Shown here one piece after another: positions 37,490 through 51,058 of a DNA stretch of 64,000 nucleotides. A program made the position numbers and the translations under genes. The stretch comes from Phyto melanocephala (Eukaryota; Arthropoda; Insecta; Diptera; Rhinophoridae): positions 124,829,395 through 124,893,394 of the forward strand of contig OW799234.1 in NCBI GenBank assembly GCA_941918925.1. Direction: 5' to 3'. Positions within the stretch are counted from its first letter, which is position 1. The number at the start of each line of letters is the position of its first letter. The notes below the pieces were generated by a model. That model was not told where the DNA came from and searched no databases. It saw only the letters and a program-made list of their open reading frames with translations.

Positions 37490-38321
37490 GGGCATTTCCA
37501 TGAATATGTCAACCACGACTGTAAAAGTAAAAACTCTTGAAGATTTTTCAATATAGTGTTTATTGATAAAAAAAACACTCAAATTTTACTATGCGCAGGT
37601 ATTAAGAGCTTATTAAATAATTTTTAGAGCATTAATAAGAGTTTAATCTGATTATCTATTTGATTTATTTTAAAGAATTGCAATCAACTATTTTTTTAAA
37701 CGACTAAATTGTAAATATAAATTGTAATTGTAAATATGCTTTAAAATTAAGGTAACAACAACAATTAACAAGATCCATAAGATAAAAAATATAGAGTCCA
37801 ATTAGCGGTATTTTTTATTTCTCTTGGAAGTTATTTTAATGTCATGTACGTAGTGCAAAAACATTACTTGTCTCTGTAATTCGTATTTGAACATTTTATT
37901 CATTATTTTTTTATTATTTATTATTTATTACCTCAGAATGCTATTAGAGAAAAAACTGTCACGTACGATATGTTACAAACGATATTAAATTGAATTTATT
38001 ATAAAATCACTTAAAGATTGTTTTCAATTAAGTATGATGGATTTTAAATGAAAAATATTTGGCTTAGTGTAAGAAATTCAAAAAAGAAAAAATACCTCCC
38101 AAGTTTCGCAGATTTTTTCATATATCCATATATACCTCAAAATCACTTCTGTTTTATGTCGCGTACGATATATTCTTATTTATAATATTTTTTTTTTTTA
38201 AATAAAGTACCCTTTCAATGAAACATAAAGATCTAATTGCGTTTCAGTTACTTTTACTTTTGCAAAAATTACTCCACTTTATAGGAGTACAAATGTCACG
38301 TACGATGACATGGAAATGCCC
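37490..38321. mobile_element. MITE with GGGCATTTCCATG ends and repeated CACGTACGAT motifs
   Basis: GGGCATTTCCATG (37490) and CATGGAAATGCCC (ending 38321), both extended by CATAT/ATATG. Internal TGTCACGTACGATATGTTA (37967), GTCGCGTACGATATATT (38158) and TGTCACGTACGATGAC (38294) form a repeated palindromic core ACGTACG or CGTACG. 832 bp. Confidence 0.78.
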
Positions 38322-39894
38322 ATATGTGAAAAATGTAAACAACAAATGTCTCAAAATTTAGATGATCTGCTTTTAATGTAAAACAAATATTTATTTAACG
38401 AAATTAATTAAAATATAAATTATAAACTTTTTAATCGTTGTTTTAGTTACTTTGTTCCATCCTAAACTAAACGTAATTAGAGAAGTGGAAGCAGCGTCGC
38501 TTATACAAAATCAATGTTGATTATTTACCTGCCGTAAGTGGACAACGGTAATCGCCTTCTTTGATTTGAAAATTCATTTAATTCTAATTGACGTGATCAT
38601 AAAAATACCGGCAGGATAGAAGAAATGGTCGTGACACCTCACATAGAAAAACCTTAATCAGTGTTATAAACAAAACAGTTCAATGATAATTTGTAGAATT
38701 AGTTTAGTCAAATGTTGAAAGAATTTGGAGTAGTACGTTCGAAATTATTTTCCTTCAAATTTTGCCGGAGTACATAAACCGGCATAAACGATGATGTTAT
38801 CAGAAAAGTGAGTAAACAATTTGTTCAAACGTTCCTATTAATCTGTTTTGTTGCACTAAAAATCAGCGGAACTCTAAATTTGGTTCAAAGTGTATGTATG
38901 TATATCTACTTTATATGCACCTATAAAAGAAATTAAATAAGTATATATGTATGTGTTTATGTATGTTAGTACTCTGTGACTGGTGACATTGACTGATTTT
39001 TTAAAAACTTTCTTAACGTGTAACGAAATTGTTGGCACCGAGCCTACATTTTAGACAACATAAATCTTATATGTATGTTAAAAGGCAAGTCGATTTTTTA
39101 TTAAGCAGTTTTCGCTCACATTAACAACCGATTTCAATAAATAAAAAATACTCAAAAAAATGATACAAAAAATAAAATTTCTGATAAAATAAATAAAATT
39201 ATTCCTCATCGTAATCCTATAACTACAATTCTAGTATGAAGTCCTTGAAAAGTTCTTTCTCGATTAAGAGAGAAGTATTAACCAATACCAATACCGCCAA
39301 ATTGGGCCCGAAGAAATGCGAATGCAAACCGAAGCACGATTTTTCATACAATTATATTAATTTTTATTTAATTGGTTCCAAGATTCGTAATTTGAACTAC
39401 AAAATAGATTTTTCAATAAAAAAAATGAATTTTTATTTTTTGTTTTATTAAAATAAAAATAAACAATTAATGAGAAAAACATAAAAAAGAACATAACAAT
39501 ACCTTCATCCATTGGTTAAATCGCAGATGTGGTATTTGGTGGTCTTTAAAATAACTCTAGTATTTTAACAATAATCGCCTGAAAAAACAGCATAACCAGG
39601 TGCATTGTCCAATAACAACAGCTCTTTAAACCCAATTTTTAATATTATAAGCTTTTAGCTCAGAAACAGAACAACTTCCCATTCAATCTTTGCAGGAAAT
39701 CCTCTTTTCCTGTTAAGGCTTTTTATAAACATTTTTGTTAACGATGCAAATCGAAGTACTAACAAAGCAACTTCGATGCTAAACGAACAAAAACGATGCA
39801 ACTTCGAAATCACAGAAATTTTAAGACGACTTAACTTCTAAACGATGCAAACCGGGGTATAGGTGTTTACTATTTGAAAGACATTTTACTGAAG

Positions 39895-40262
39895 AATCCC
39901 AATCTTAATCCTTTTAAAGTTGTTTCAGTATTTTAGAAGTTATAAACGATTAAAGTTGCTACTAACACATGCTTAAACCACATGTGTGTAACATAACAAA
40001 CAACTAAATAAACAAAGTAATATGTGTTGATACACGTTATTTTTGTAAAAACAGTTCTTTATGTGTATGTATAGTACAAAAACAAAACAGCGAACAACTT
40101 TAACTTCCGTTAAAAGGAGTTTTCTTTTCTGTTGTAAATATGGTGTTAAGAGTTTATTGGATTGACTTTCAAATTGAGGATTGTTTTTTCTGATCAAGCG
40201 ATTTTTAGGAATAACATAAAAGTATGTGGGGACCAGTAATGCGGTCCGTGTTCAGCTAGTAT
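39895..40262 (-). repeat. Dispersed repeat family B, near-complete copy
   Basis: The minus strand starts ACTAGCTGAACACGGACCGC and runs to the TAGTAGCAACTTTAATCG region, linking the pieces seen at 12985, 21060 and 30388 into one family. Non-coding. Confidence 0.68.
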
Positions 40263-43200
40263 TTATTATAGCACATCTGGGACACTATACAAGCGAAAGT
40301 CTTAACAGTTTGTTTGTGCATAACTTAGACGAGATCCGAACAGTGGACGTAGCACCACAATTTCAACCCGAATTTAAATATAGTAAATCTTGACAAAAGT
40401 GATATTTAGAGTCTACACATTTTATGCAAGTAACTTTCATTATTCGTATATACTTATATATTTATATGTACGTGATCATGTAAAAAATAACAATGTAAAC
40501 ATTGTTTCATATCTGGGAAACTACAAAATAGTCCTAAAACTCTATATAAATTCTATTGTTTTAAGTCCAGCAAAAAAGAAAGAATTAAGAAGTGTTGTTG
40601 TGGCAGATAAATTTTAATTTTTTATATATGGGCAGAACAGTGATACCCAAAAATTTTAAACACTTTTTAATAACAAACTGTATGTTTCTTTTTATTTGTA
40701 CAGACGACATTTTAGGTAAAATTTATGTGTTGATGGCGACTATCACATACTGACTTACTATAGCAAAACAAAATATTTGAATTAAGGGAAGCTATAACGC
40801 AAGCCGGGTTCTGGTTAGAAAAATATGTATAAGAATGCAAATTTATTTTCCTTTATTCCCTTTTTAAGCGAAAAATTTGCGACTTATAAAGCATTGTACT
40901 AAATTAAAAACTTAATGCTAATCATAATATCTGGGAAATCGTAAAAGTTAAATTTTTCTAAACAAGCGGTAGAGTATTACAGTGTACATGTACTTTTGAA
41001 AATTCTATATAATTAGAAATTTTATTGAAAATTGTCAAAATAAAAGATTATGTAAAAGAAATTTTATTAAAGAGGATTTGATCAAGAAATTTATTACAAA
41101 CATTAAATTTATTAAGAATTTAGGGATGCGATCAATCCTATGTATAGATGTGTACGTAGTTTCAAACATTTATTTATTCAGTGAATTTTGGTAACTGTTA
41201 ATGAAGGTATTAAAATATATTTTTTTAATAATTCAAATTAAATTTTTATTAGAATTTTAAATAACTAAACAAAATGTTTAATTATTTTATCATACAAATT
41301 TATAAAAGAGAGAGTAATAAAAAAAAAAATAAACAACATGTCATAAACAATATAAACCATATATTATGAACAACATAATGTTAATTGAAAAATAATTTGA
41401 CATGAGCTGCGATTCTAAGGACTTTAATGAATTTGATGGCAGACAGGATAACAACCCGAACATGTACATATGAACAAAATGTAACCTGCTGTGTCATATA
41501 TAAAATATGTCATTCAATATGAGATTTAGAAAAAATATTCAAGTATTTCAAGGAAAAAGGGTTACAAAATACTTTAAAGGAAACTTTATTCACAAACAAC
41601 ATTCTTTAAAATATGATGAAAGTAAAAGAAGGAAAATGAAAGTCCTTGCCAGGTGAACAATAACTTACTTTGATTAATTATAAATCTTAAATTCTTGAAG
41701 ATTATTAATTAAACTAATTATGAAAACTAATTAATTTAATTATACAACAACACAGATTTTAATAAACTGCACGAGAAAGGAAAAAAGCCGTCTTAAAAAA
41801 ATGTGTCTTCAAAAGTACGCGTATCGCTCAATTTAACTCATAATTGAAAACTGTGTGTATGTGTGTGTTTTTTTAACATTCATCCCTTTTTTTCGTGCGA
41901 TGAGGCAAGTGAAGGCAATATGGGTATTTATTGTTGTAGTTGATGATTGCCGGTTGTCGTTTGTCCATGCAGAATGACGTCTACATTTAAAGTAATTTTA
42001 TACAATAATCACTGTTGAAACTAAAACTAGCATTTATCACATTTTAATGTTTCAATTAGTATGAAAATGTCTGTTAATATTAACTACCATATACCTCCAC
42101 AGCGAGTGCAGTAGTTGTTTCTACAGATTTTGTTTAACCCCTTGTTGCAGGTTAAATAAAATAATTCAAATAACAGCAGCGCGAACTAGACCTTTACGGT
42201 AGACTAACACGTTTTATTATTTGTTGTACTTTGTACAATCATCGTAATCATCAACATTATTCATCGTCATCGACATTAACAGTAATTTTCCTAAGGTACA
42301 TCGTGAGAAAAATCGGACTTGAAAGAGGTGAGTTATTTTTTTAATACTTAGCTCTCACAATCTGGTCCCAACCTATCAAAATGTCATCGATGTTTTTGTT
42401 GTATATTTTTATATCATTTGCATGGCATATTGTATACCTTGATCATATTCTTCCAAACGAAATGACTTCTGAAGGTGTCGCTTAGGCCCAAGTCTATAAA
42501 TTTTAAAGAGAATAAAGTATTGTCTATAAGTATTGGATATCTAATCAGTTTTCGACTCAAGTCGCCAATTACCCGCATAGCCACTTTTGAAAAAATCATT
42601 ACCAGGCAGTTGAGTATGCAAATAAATTTACGAATTTTACGAAGAGTTATACGAGTTTGAAAATTGAACTTTGTCGATCCATACGAGGTGGCAAAACCAT
42701 AAACCTGTAAATACTTTTTTGATTCGTATTTATTGAATTTTTAGCGGTGATGATGGCTCGATCATACTTGTTGCAGCTGACTCATAATTTTATTGCATTC
42801 AGCGTTGCCGTTTTTGGTTATTTTTTTTTGCCAATGTGTAGATGTGTATTTTTTCCTTTTTGGTTACTTTTTTAAAGCCCAAAGTTCAGTAGTATTTAAT
42901 ATGTTTTATTTATAAATCATGTTCTTATATGTACGTTTAACATTGCAATGTTTAGACCACAGGTTTAGACAACATTGTTAGCACTTGAAACCCTATTTCT
43001 ATTAGCAAATGATCAACTCTGGAGTACGAAAAAATACATGACTGTTTAAAAAAATAAGTACAAGTACAAATATTTTTATATTGTATTAAAATTTAAAATA
43101 AATAAAAAATTTATTTTAAATAAAAGCTTTTTATTTATTTATCGTTATTTGTAATAAAATTTCCTTTAAGTTTTTTTATGTTACTTGATACGTAAGACTT

Positions 43201-43864
43201 GAACTTTTGGTTTAGTTTTAGTTCATAATTCAAAGTACAAATATTTTTTATATTAAAATGTAAAACAAATTTAAAATAAATCAAATATATTTTAATTTTG
43301 GTTACTTTTTTTTTATTTGGCTACTTTTTGAAGTAATTTTGGTTGTAAATTTTTTTTGGTCGTGGCAACACTGATTGCATTTGAAAAAGGATATTGAACT
43401 TGCTATTAGAACACCGCATCAAACATTCATGTTCGTTGCTAGTACAAGCATTTCAACAGTGTGCGTAAATGAGCTTTTGACTTAACGATCATATCTTGTT
43501 GTTAAATAAAAACTGTTTGAATCATAACGAATCAGAGTAAATGTCCGGATATACTGAAAAATTTAGAATTTGTTGCAGTACTTTGGCATTGACCTTAAAT
43601 ACTTTAGCTTATTGTGTTGTCCTTCGTATTTTTGGGATGAGAACAATAGAATTGTGTCGTGCATGGAAGGCATAGCTCGGTTTATTTCACTTTGTTGATC
43701 CACTCCGTTCTTTTGTCTCACTTGTGTGTTTTGTTTTACTCGTTTCTTTTCTTTAGCTAATTCATTTTATTTTAATTCATTGGAATAAAGCTTTATCAAA
43801 TGGATAAATGTTTGCAGATTATATGCAATACACAGGGCTAAAACATCAATTTCACAATTTTATA

Positions 43865-44755
43865 CACATGTAGGGGGATACCGAAACAGACCTCTCCCAT
43901 AAACGAGTGCCTTTTTGACCCCCTCTATTCTTTAGTGATTACAAGGATAGGATAGCGAAGAGGTATCGTTGGCCTCACGGAGTCCCGTGCCATGACAGGT
44001 GTTTACTCTAGACTATTATGACTTCACATTATAGACTAAATCGCCAACATTTGCTCCAGACTAATTTCTTACACAGCTTTTCGGTTCTACTAAGTCTGCT
44101 GCAGGCCAATGCCGGACACTCGAATACTACATACTCCGCCGTCTCAGCAGTCTCAAGGCACATTCAGCAAACATCATCCTTTACAACTTAAATATTGTGC
44201 AGATAATATTTGTAGTCGCCATGCCCTTTGACCAGAGCAGTTGTCGAGCTCAGGGTCCTTCCGAGTACTCTAACTGCATTCCTGACAAGGGGCTTTCTGA
44301 GCACCATATGTGCCTGTCTACACGTGTTTGTCTTCATCCACCTCTGTAGGTTTGATGATTCCACCCATTGTAAGACCCTTTATCACACCATCCCACCCCT
44401 AAGAAAGCTCTAGGTTCCGGAACGCATAATCGTCTATGCCCACATGACTTTTCACGCACATTAGCGTTACCAAAGAGGCACACCTATAGAGCTTCAGAAC
44501 ACATTCAAACAGCAATTTCAAGTCCACATCCGTATGCTGCACACAGACTGGTTATTAAGTGCAATGAGCATCCTTTTCCCATGTACTCGATCTTCCAGTA
44601 AGTGGTCCAACGCTTGTGGCAATCGCAGCATCTCCTCCTAGTATACGGACACGTATCTCCCAGACTCTGTAAGCACGACAGGTTCAACTCAACTAAGTGA
44701 ACCCCAGCTACAGCCCTACCATTCTTAAGGGAGTCATCAGTAATAATACTGGATT
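43865..44755 (-). mobile_element. LINE remnant, RNase H to 3' end (same family)
   Basis: The minus strand reads TDDSLKNGRAVAGVHLVELN at the right end, then LVRNAVRVLG, ALVKGHGDYKYYLHNI, VKDDVC.MC, a YVVFECPAL knuckle end, and the shared tail ending in CGGTATCCCCCTACATGT. Several stops. Same family as the copy at 13595. Confidence 0.8.
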
Positions 44756-44939
44756 CATCCGCAATTTCACAATTACATACACATGTTAAACAACTAGTTA
44801 ACTATAAAACTAAAAGATTGATTGAACTAGAAGTCTAACCTAGTTCACTTATATATAAGTGAACTAAGTAGAAAGAGCGATCGATTTATTTAACTTTGAA
44901 GCATAAGGTGGAAATTATTAAAAGCCTTGGATTAGCAAG

Positions 44940-45175
44940 TTCTTCCGTAGGTAGGTAGGTAAGGCTGGTGCTAAGTTACCCTCACACCCTCGCCCGGAGA
45001 CCATTACGGTCCATTGTGACGCCTTAATATAGAAATAAAAAGAAGAATAGAATATAAATAGTTAGAATAGAAGAGAAAGAGAAGCACACCAGTCCAGAGT
45101 CTCTGGCGGGTTCTGCTGTAAGCCTGCTGTTATCATGAAGTCCATTGACTACTCATAGTGTGCGATGTTGCAAAG
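44940..45175. repeat. Retroposon tail remnant with GTAGGTAGGTAGG run
   Basis: GTAGGTAGGTAGGTAAGG is followed by GC-rich ACCCTCACACCCTCGCCCGG, then CCAGAGTCTCTGGCGGG, which is shared with the SINE-like sequence at 61852. Probably a SINE or LINE 3' remnant. Confidence 0.4.
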
Positions 45176-46894
45176 ACGGTATATTTAAAATACAGTTTTC
45201 ATTATTATCACAATCTTTTGAACAAAATTAAATTTGCATATCTTATTAAGAGAGCACAACATATTTTATAAAAAAAAAAATATTTAAAATTTTTTATTAT
45301 TATTTTTTATAAGAAGTTATTTAAAGTTTATAAGTTGAAAAATGTATAAAATAATAATATGTATATTAAAGATGTTGTCTAGAGTTTCGGCAATTGATGG
45401 TATAAAAAACGGGGAACAAACATAACCAGAATAATTTTTACACATTTTATACCAGCACGAATTTCGAGTAGATTTCAGGACTGTGAAACAATTTCGCTGC
45501 ACTTCTGAAATTTGTACAGTGTATTTGTTCAAAGTCATTAAAAAATAATATTTTGTACATGTTGTAGCATAAACGTCTAAATAAATTATTATGTTGTATT
45601 GCAATTGAGCAGTAGCTGCCCGGCCACTGTAGTGCCACCAACTTGCAATAAACACTCATAAACACACTTACACAATGTCCATTGTCCGTCTGCGCTTGTA
45701 CGTTTTTTCATAAACAATATTTGTGCTGCGTTTCCTGCGACCGACTAACAACTAGCAAAGATTGTAAGAGCTCAAAAAATGTATGCAAAAGGCAACGTAT
45801 AATTTTCAATATTTCCTTCATACTCTTAGTTGCAAGTAGTCAACATATTGAGTGTACGAGTCCGTTTTTTTTTTGTATTCTCAAATAAATTAATTTTTTC
45901 AAAGCCATTTTACCGCTTAGATTGTTTGCTTTTTGTGCGGCAAGGAGTTTTGCATTTTTTGCGTGTGTCCTGTACTGCCTATATCGTTTTTTTTCTCTAT
46001 GATTTTTTTTCACTCTGTCATTAATTTAACCTTCAATTGACGTTTGATAATTGCAAAGGACTCTCTAGTTTTTTTTTTGTTTTTGTCTTTTGCCATTACA
46101 AATAATTTTCCACCGCTTTAATGATTATGTTGTCATTTGTTGTAGCTGTTGCAGCCAAATGTCTATTGTTTTTGATCGTTGAAGGGGAACCTTTAATTAA
46201 TTATAATTGTAATTAGTTTGATATCCTTTCATCGATTCGTTTAAGAGAGGGATTGATTGTAACCCTGCTGTGTGTCTTGTATGTCTTGTTTAAATAATTT
46301 TATTTTTCCAATGGTCATTTAACTGTTGTTGGTATAAAAAGACAAAAACAAAGTAGTGAAATCGAGAGTATGTGGTTAGTGTTCAAATGAAAAACTGATA
46401 TAAGAAAATAGTTTTTTATAAAAAAAATTATTAAAAATGTGTACACATTTTATAGGTTATCCAAAAAACACGCATGATTTTAATTTGCCGCCATTTGTGC
46501 GGTTTAATGTTGTAAACAAAAAAATTCACAGTTGACAGTTTAAACTTTATTTCAAACATAATAAAAGTTTGCCTGCTATATTTATGCAAAATGGTCGTGG
46601 GAAGTTTGAAAAAAAAGTGCGTATGTGCTATTAAAGTCCAAATTCATCATATCATATTTATGTACTTTCGGTTTTTATAAATTAATACGCTTAAAAGGAC
46701 TGTGTCTTACTTAATTCAAATATTACGTAACTGAGATCCTTAAATATTAAAATAAAAAATTTTTAACCTTTCCATCTTCAAATAAAATAAAGTTTAACTA
46801 TACTGTTGTAAAGAAATAAAACGATTTAGAATAATATTAAGTAAGATTGCTGTAAAATCAAAAAAAAAAAATACCCTTAAACATCACGTACATA

Positions 46895-48480
46895 TGTGTA
46901 ATTATCACATCGCAGCATAGATTTCAGATTTAATGTTATACGCCACTTTGATTTACTATGACGCCATCTTTGATTTTAGAAAGTTAATTGCATTGTACAA
47001 GTCAAGCTCTTTTATTTCAGACCCATATTAATGAGGTTAATAAAAAAAATTCCTCCATTTTGTTTTAGACGCCCTCTCGTATTTAAACTTTTTTATAGTT
47101 TTTTATTTGATACAAATAAAGGGTACGCCAAATAACTTTTTTTTTTGAAAATGCTATAAAAAAACTACTGAATATTTTCTCAAATTTCTTTTTTTATTTG
47201 AAAGTACAATCATTCCGGTTAATAATGGAAAATAATTTCATTTAAATGGCTGCCTCGGCTGGCCATGCAGTAGCCTACACGATCGGTCCAATTTTTAAGC
47301 ACATTATCGATTGTGTGCAGCTGTATTTCACCATTATCCTTTAAAGCCTCAATTGTCTCTGGCTTTTTGACGGCACCTCACAAATAATAGTCCAACGGTG
47401 TCAAACCGCAGCTCCGAGGTGGCCAAACGACATCAGCTCTGCGGCTGATAATGCGATCTTTAAAAACAGGGTGCAAAATATCGAGTGTAGCTTCGGCTAT
47501 GTGGCACGTAGCGCCGTCCTGTTGAAGCCAAATGTTGCCATTATCCTCCTCTTCAATTTTTGTGAACAAAAATTCGTTCAACATGGCCCGATAATGATCG
47601 CCAATGAAAAATGGCCCAATTATGCCTCTGGACCAAAATCCGCACCCAACAGTGACTCGTTTTGGGTGTATCGGCTTTTCAATGTATGCGTGCAGGTTTT
47701 CAGTGCCCTAAATGCGACTATTTTGCTTGTTTACCTACCCGCCAAGAGCTTCATCTGAAAAGATGATTTTTTGGCAAAATCGGCATCTTCTGTAAGTCGA
47801 TTGAAGGCCCACTTAGCGGAGCGTAAACGCATATTTCCCAGCGTTGTTCAAGCGAATACACAACCATATTCGTTCAGCGGAAGGATAAAACTAATTATCT
47901 GTCAAATCAGACATGAGCTAAGTGTTACCATTCACGAAATAAGCAAAAGTTGAAAAAAAAAACGTTAGATGGCGGACCCTTTATTTAGTTGCTTGATGAG
48001 GGTACATTTTTAATTTCTTGATTTCACATATATACAAATAAAGTATGGTCCATTTTATGTTGGCATCATCATGGATTTTAATTTTTTTATAGTTGTATTT
48101 GGCTCGATTTTATTTGATTAATTATATTGACCTTCTCGGTGGTCCAAAAGTTAGAAAAAACAATTTTCGTTTGTAAATTTTAGGAAAAAACACCAAAGAA
48201 GTTGTATCTTGATGCTTATATCTGAGTAAGTTTAAAAAAGATTTTTTTAGTAATAGTTTTCAGGACTACGACAATTTTTGTCATCAGCGAGGAGCATAAG
48301 AAACTTAAAAAATTTAGAAAATTTTATTCCAAATTATTTTTTATGCCTATAACTTTGCCTATTAGTGAAAGATTTTTCAAATTTCAAGCAGCGAATGAAG
48401 CACACAGATTCGCCTCATCTGGAGTGATAATAATCTTCAAGCCATTGCAATAAGTAAGGTTAAAAAGGAGGGGCATTAAA
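46895..48480 (+). repeat. Dispersed repeat family A copy interrupted by a mariner
   Basis: Left part 46895-47118 carries ACGCCACTTTGATT, ACGCCATCTTTGATT and CAAGTCAAGCTCTTTTATTT. Right part 47982-48480 carries ATGGATTTTAATTTTTTTAT and the GGTCCAAAAGTTAGAAAAAA region found at 10019-10050. The mariner at 47119-47981 splits it. Confidence 0.65.
47119..47981 (-). mobile_element. mariner-like element, third family, deletion derivative (863 bp)
   Basis: The ends AAGGGTACGCC and the complement of GGCGGACCCTT are flanked by TA (47117-47118, 47982-47983). The minus strand encodes MVVY..EQRWEI at the start, a deletion to LQKMPILPK, then MLNEFLFTKIEEEDNGNIWL with QQDGATCH (second Asp kept). PPRSCGLTPLDYY carries the third Asp. 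A stop and frame changes break the frame. It is inserted within an older repeat (46895-48480). Confidence 0.9.
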
Positions 48481-48559
48481 GCCCCTGGCATGTTGTGCGC
48501 TCCATGTGGGAAACGAAATTCCCAAACAAAAACCATAAACAAAATTTCCCATAAATATC

Positions 48560-48823
48560 GGACTAGCCCAAGAACTCAGTCCCCTTAATGTCTGTATAAT
48601 GATCGATTTCATTGGTATTTCCTATCCTGGTTATTTCATCCCATTGTCCCTCTTCCAGTATAATGGTGATGCAGTTAGTATTTTCATCTCTCATCGGGAT
48701 TTTGTCACATATAACTTCCGTAATATTTCCCATCACTAAGATATCCGTTATTCTTTGGTATCTGGTGTTATGTTCTCTTATAAGCCATTCATCTTCTCTT
48801 ATAAGTCATTCATCCATTGCCAT
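48560..48823 (-). other. Unrecognised coding-like frame in the RUNX intron
   Basis: Minus strand, about 80 codons without a stop after a TGA: LIREDEWLIREHNTRYQ, ITDILVMGNITEVICDK, CITIILEEGQWDEITR. GC content exceeds that of the neighbourhood. An 18-nt duplication produces LIRE twice. I do not recognise the family; a decayed retroelement protein is most likely, and a nested exon is less likely. Confidence 0.3.
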
Positions 48824-50279
48824 AAAACTATTGTATAAAAAACTCATTGTTTTGTGCAGTTTATAGGCCATACAAATTTAACAAATTCTTTATTCAACAC
48901 TGAAAATTGTGTCTACTATTATTATTTCTTATAAGTTTAAATAATTTTACATAAATATAATTTATAAGGCATAACCTTTTAGGTTTCTCATAGCAAGTTT
49001 AATAAAGTAATACCGGATATTAATAATTGAACACCTTACAAAATTGATTACTATTAAGTTTTTCTCATCATCCTCATGTTCATCTCAATCAAATATTTAG
49101 ACTCGCGACCATTTTTTTTGTTTCCTTAATCTTGCCAAAGAAAATAGTTTGTTGAAAAGAAAGAAAACAACTTTAAGATGCAATAAAATAAAAGAAACCA
49201 TAAACAGTTCTTTCTCACCATCGCAAATTTAATAGTGATTATTTTTGTAACCAAACTCCTGGACTGGACAGACAAGTTGGTCATAAAATACTTATTAAGT
49301 TGGAGTGCACTTGTGTTTGTAATTTGGTATTGTAAATTTGAGAACATCACAAAAAAAAAAAACTTAAAACCCAGCAACGGAAGTTGGACTGCGGTTTTGC
49401 ATAAATAATGATAAAATAATAATGATGTTCAATATCTTGTTCGTTTTCTTTAATCATCATCATCGCCATTATCATGATGATAATCAAGGTACCATTATTA
49501 GGCTTAAGATTACAAAAGAAAAGATTTTGTGAATGAATTTGTTTAACGGGTGTTACTGTTTGTTCCTAAAATTGCCGTTGCATTAAAGCTGCAATTTTTG
49601 TTACTACTCCCTGTTAGCTGTGAGGATCTATTTGAAGTTTTTTGGTTTTCATTTATTTTTCTTTGTTATTTTCAATCTTAATTTTGGCATTTATGTTGCA
49701 ACCTTTACTAATAAAATCTCATTTTAGCTTGAAGTACATTTCCGTTTTGGCCAAGAAAAACAGTGGCTTTATTTTCATGCCTCTTTCGATACACAAAAGT
49801 GTTGGAAACAACTGCCAATTCTGTCAAACTTTAAAAAGATTTTTTTTTTAAAGGAAACTGATTTAAAAAAATAAAAAACGAAACAAAAGCTTGATAAATT
49901 TTACAAAAATGTGCGTGTTTTTTTTGGTAAAAACAATCAAACAAATTCTACCGTTTGCCAAATACAATTTAAACATTGACATGTTAATGATTTGAGGTTT
50001 TAAAAAAAGGAAAACATTTGTTTTAAAAATGATTCCAGACTATTTAATTTTGTTGGTAAAAATCTTATGCTAAAACACTGGCTCAATACTTTAAATACCT
50101 TTTTCCAACATCTGCCCAGTTCTGCAACCACATTTCGATTGATTTATGGCTTTTCCTACTGTTTTACATATATGTAAGTACATTCATACTTATGTACATA
50201 ATATAACAATTTAGTTTTTTTATGATTTAAATCCTTATTGTTTGTTTCTATTTGTATGGTGACCTATTTAAACTTATAG

Positions 50280-50415
50280 TTTATATCTTGGTGGCCAATT
50301 TACTTGTCCCCTATGCGAAGTAAAACGATTTTCGAACTTTTGTTTCAAAACATTCATTGTTTTTCTTGATGTGTGGCAAGTGGCACCATCCTGGTAAAAG
50401 CACATATTCGCTACG
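50280..50415 (-). pseudogene. mariner-like transposase fragment
   Basis: With one frame change, the minus strand reads approximately a degenerate (Q)DGATCH-like block, then RKTMNVLKQKFENRF and QVNWPP. This is the segment between the second and third catalytic Asp. No ends are visible. Confidence 0.6.
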
Positions 50416-51058
50416 TCTAATCAGGGTACACTTATACAAGGTGGCGGTGCCAGCCCAGCTGATAATTTTTTTTGTGTTCTGGAGTATGTCAAATTACATA
50501 TTAAAAGAATGATTTCAACTCCGGAAATTGTCAAACTTCATACATAAAAAAAGAGAGCCGAAAATCGCTCTCCTTTACGCTATCACATTATGTAATTACA
50601 CCATGCGTCTAATTCATAAATTTTTCACAACAAAAAGCTTCGGATTATATCTCTGTAGCGATTTTCACAGGCCATTGTTACTTCAAGTTTAGACAACCTT
50701 TATATACAGCGTTATTATAATTTCTGAAGCAGAAGTCTTTTGACCACAAAAAAACCGACTTATAATAAATTGGTTTATCACAACAAATTCGTTTTCGGTG
50801 CACCCAGAAAACAGAAAATCGCATTCATTGCCAATCGAATGATTCAGTTCCTGCAATCGAACTTTTCATTTCTGATTATAAAATTTCTATTGCAACAATC
50901 ATAATTTATAAGTGCTGACTAGATATTTATATTCCGAAACGAAATTCTGTAGATATAACCGTACAATTCTACTATCACAACTAAACTATTGGCAACAATT
51001 GCCGTATTCACAAACGATACTGTTTTCTCTGTGTGTGCATTTTATCAACCATCAAGTA

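Noticed and set aside
39236..39451. 71-codon frame starting MKSLKSSFSIKREVL
   Set aside because: The first 40 codons are slightly GC-richer, but the rest is poly-Phe/Tyr/Asn low complexity; no family or splice evidence.
42414..42660. Opposed 61-codon frames with some coding-like character
   Set aside because: No domain recognised, and frames on both strands overlap; not distinguishable from chance.
45317..46024. Overlapping frames on both strands
   Set aside because: Mutually overlapping, low-complexity and in AT-rich intron; no domain.
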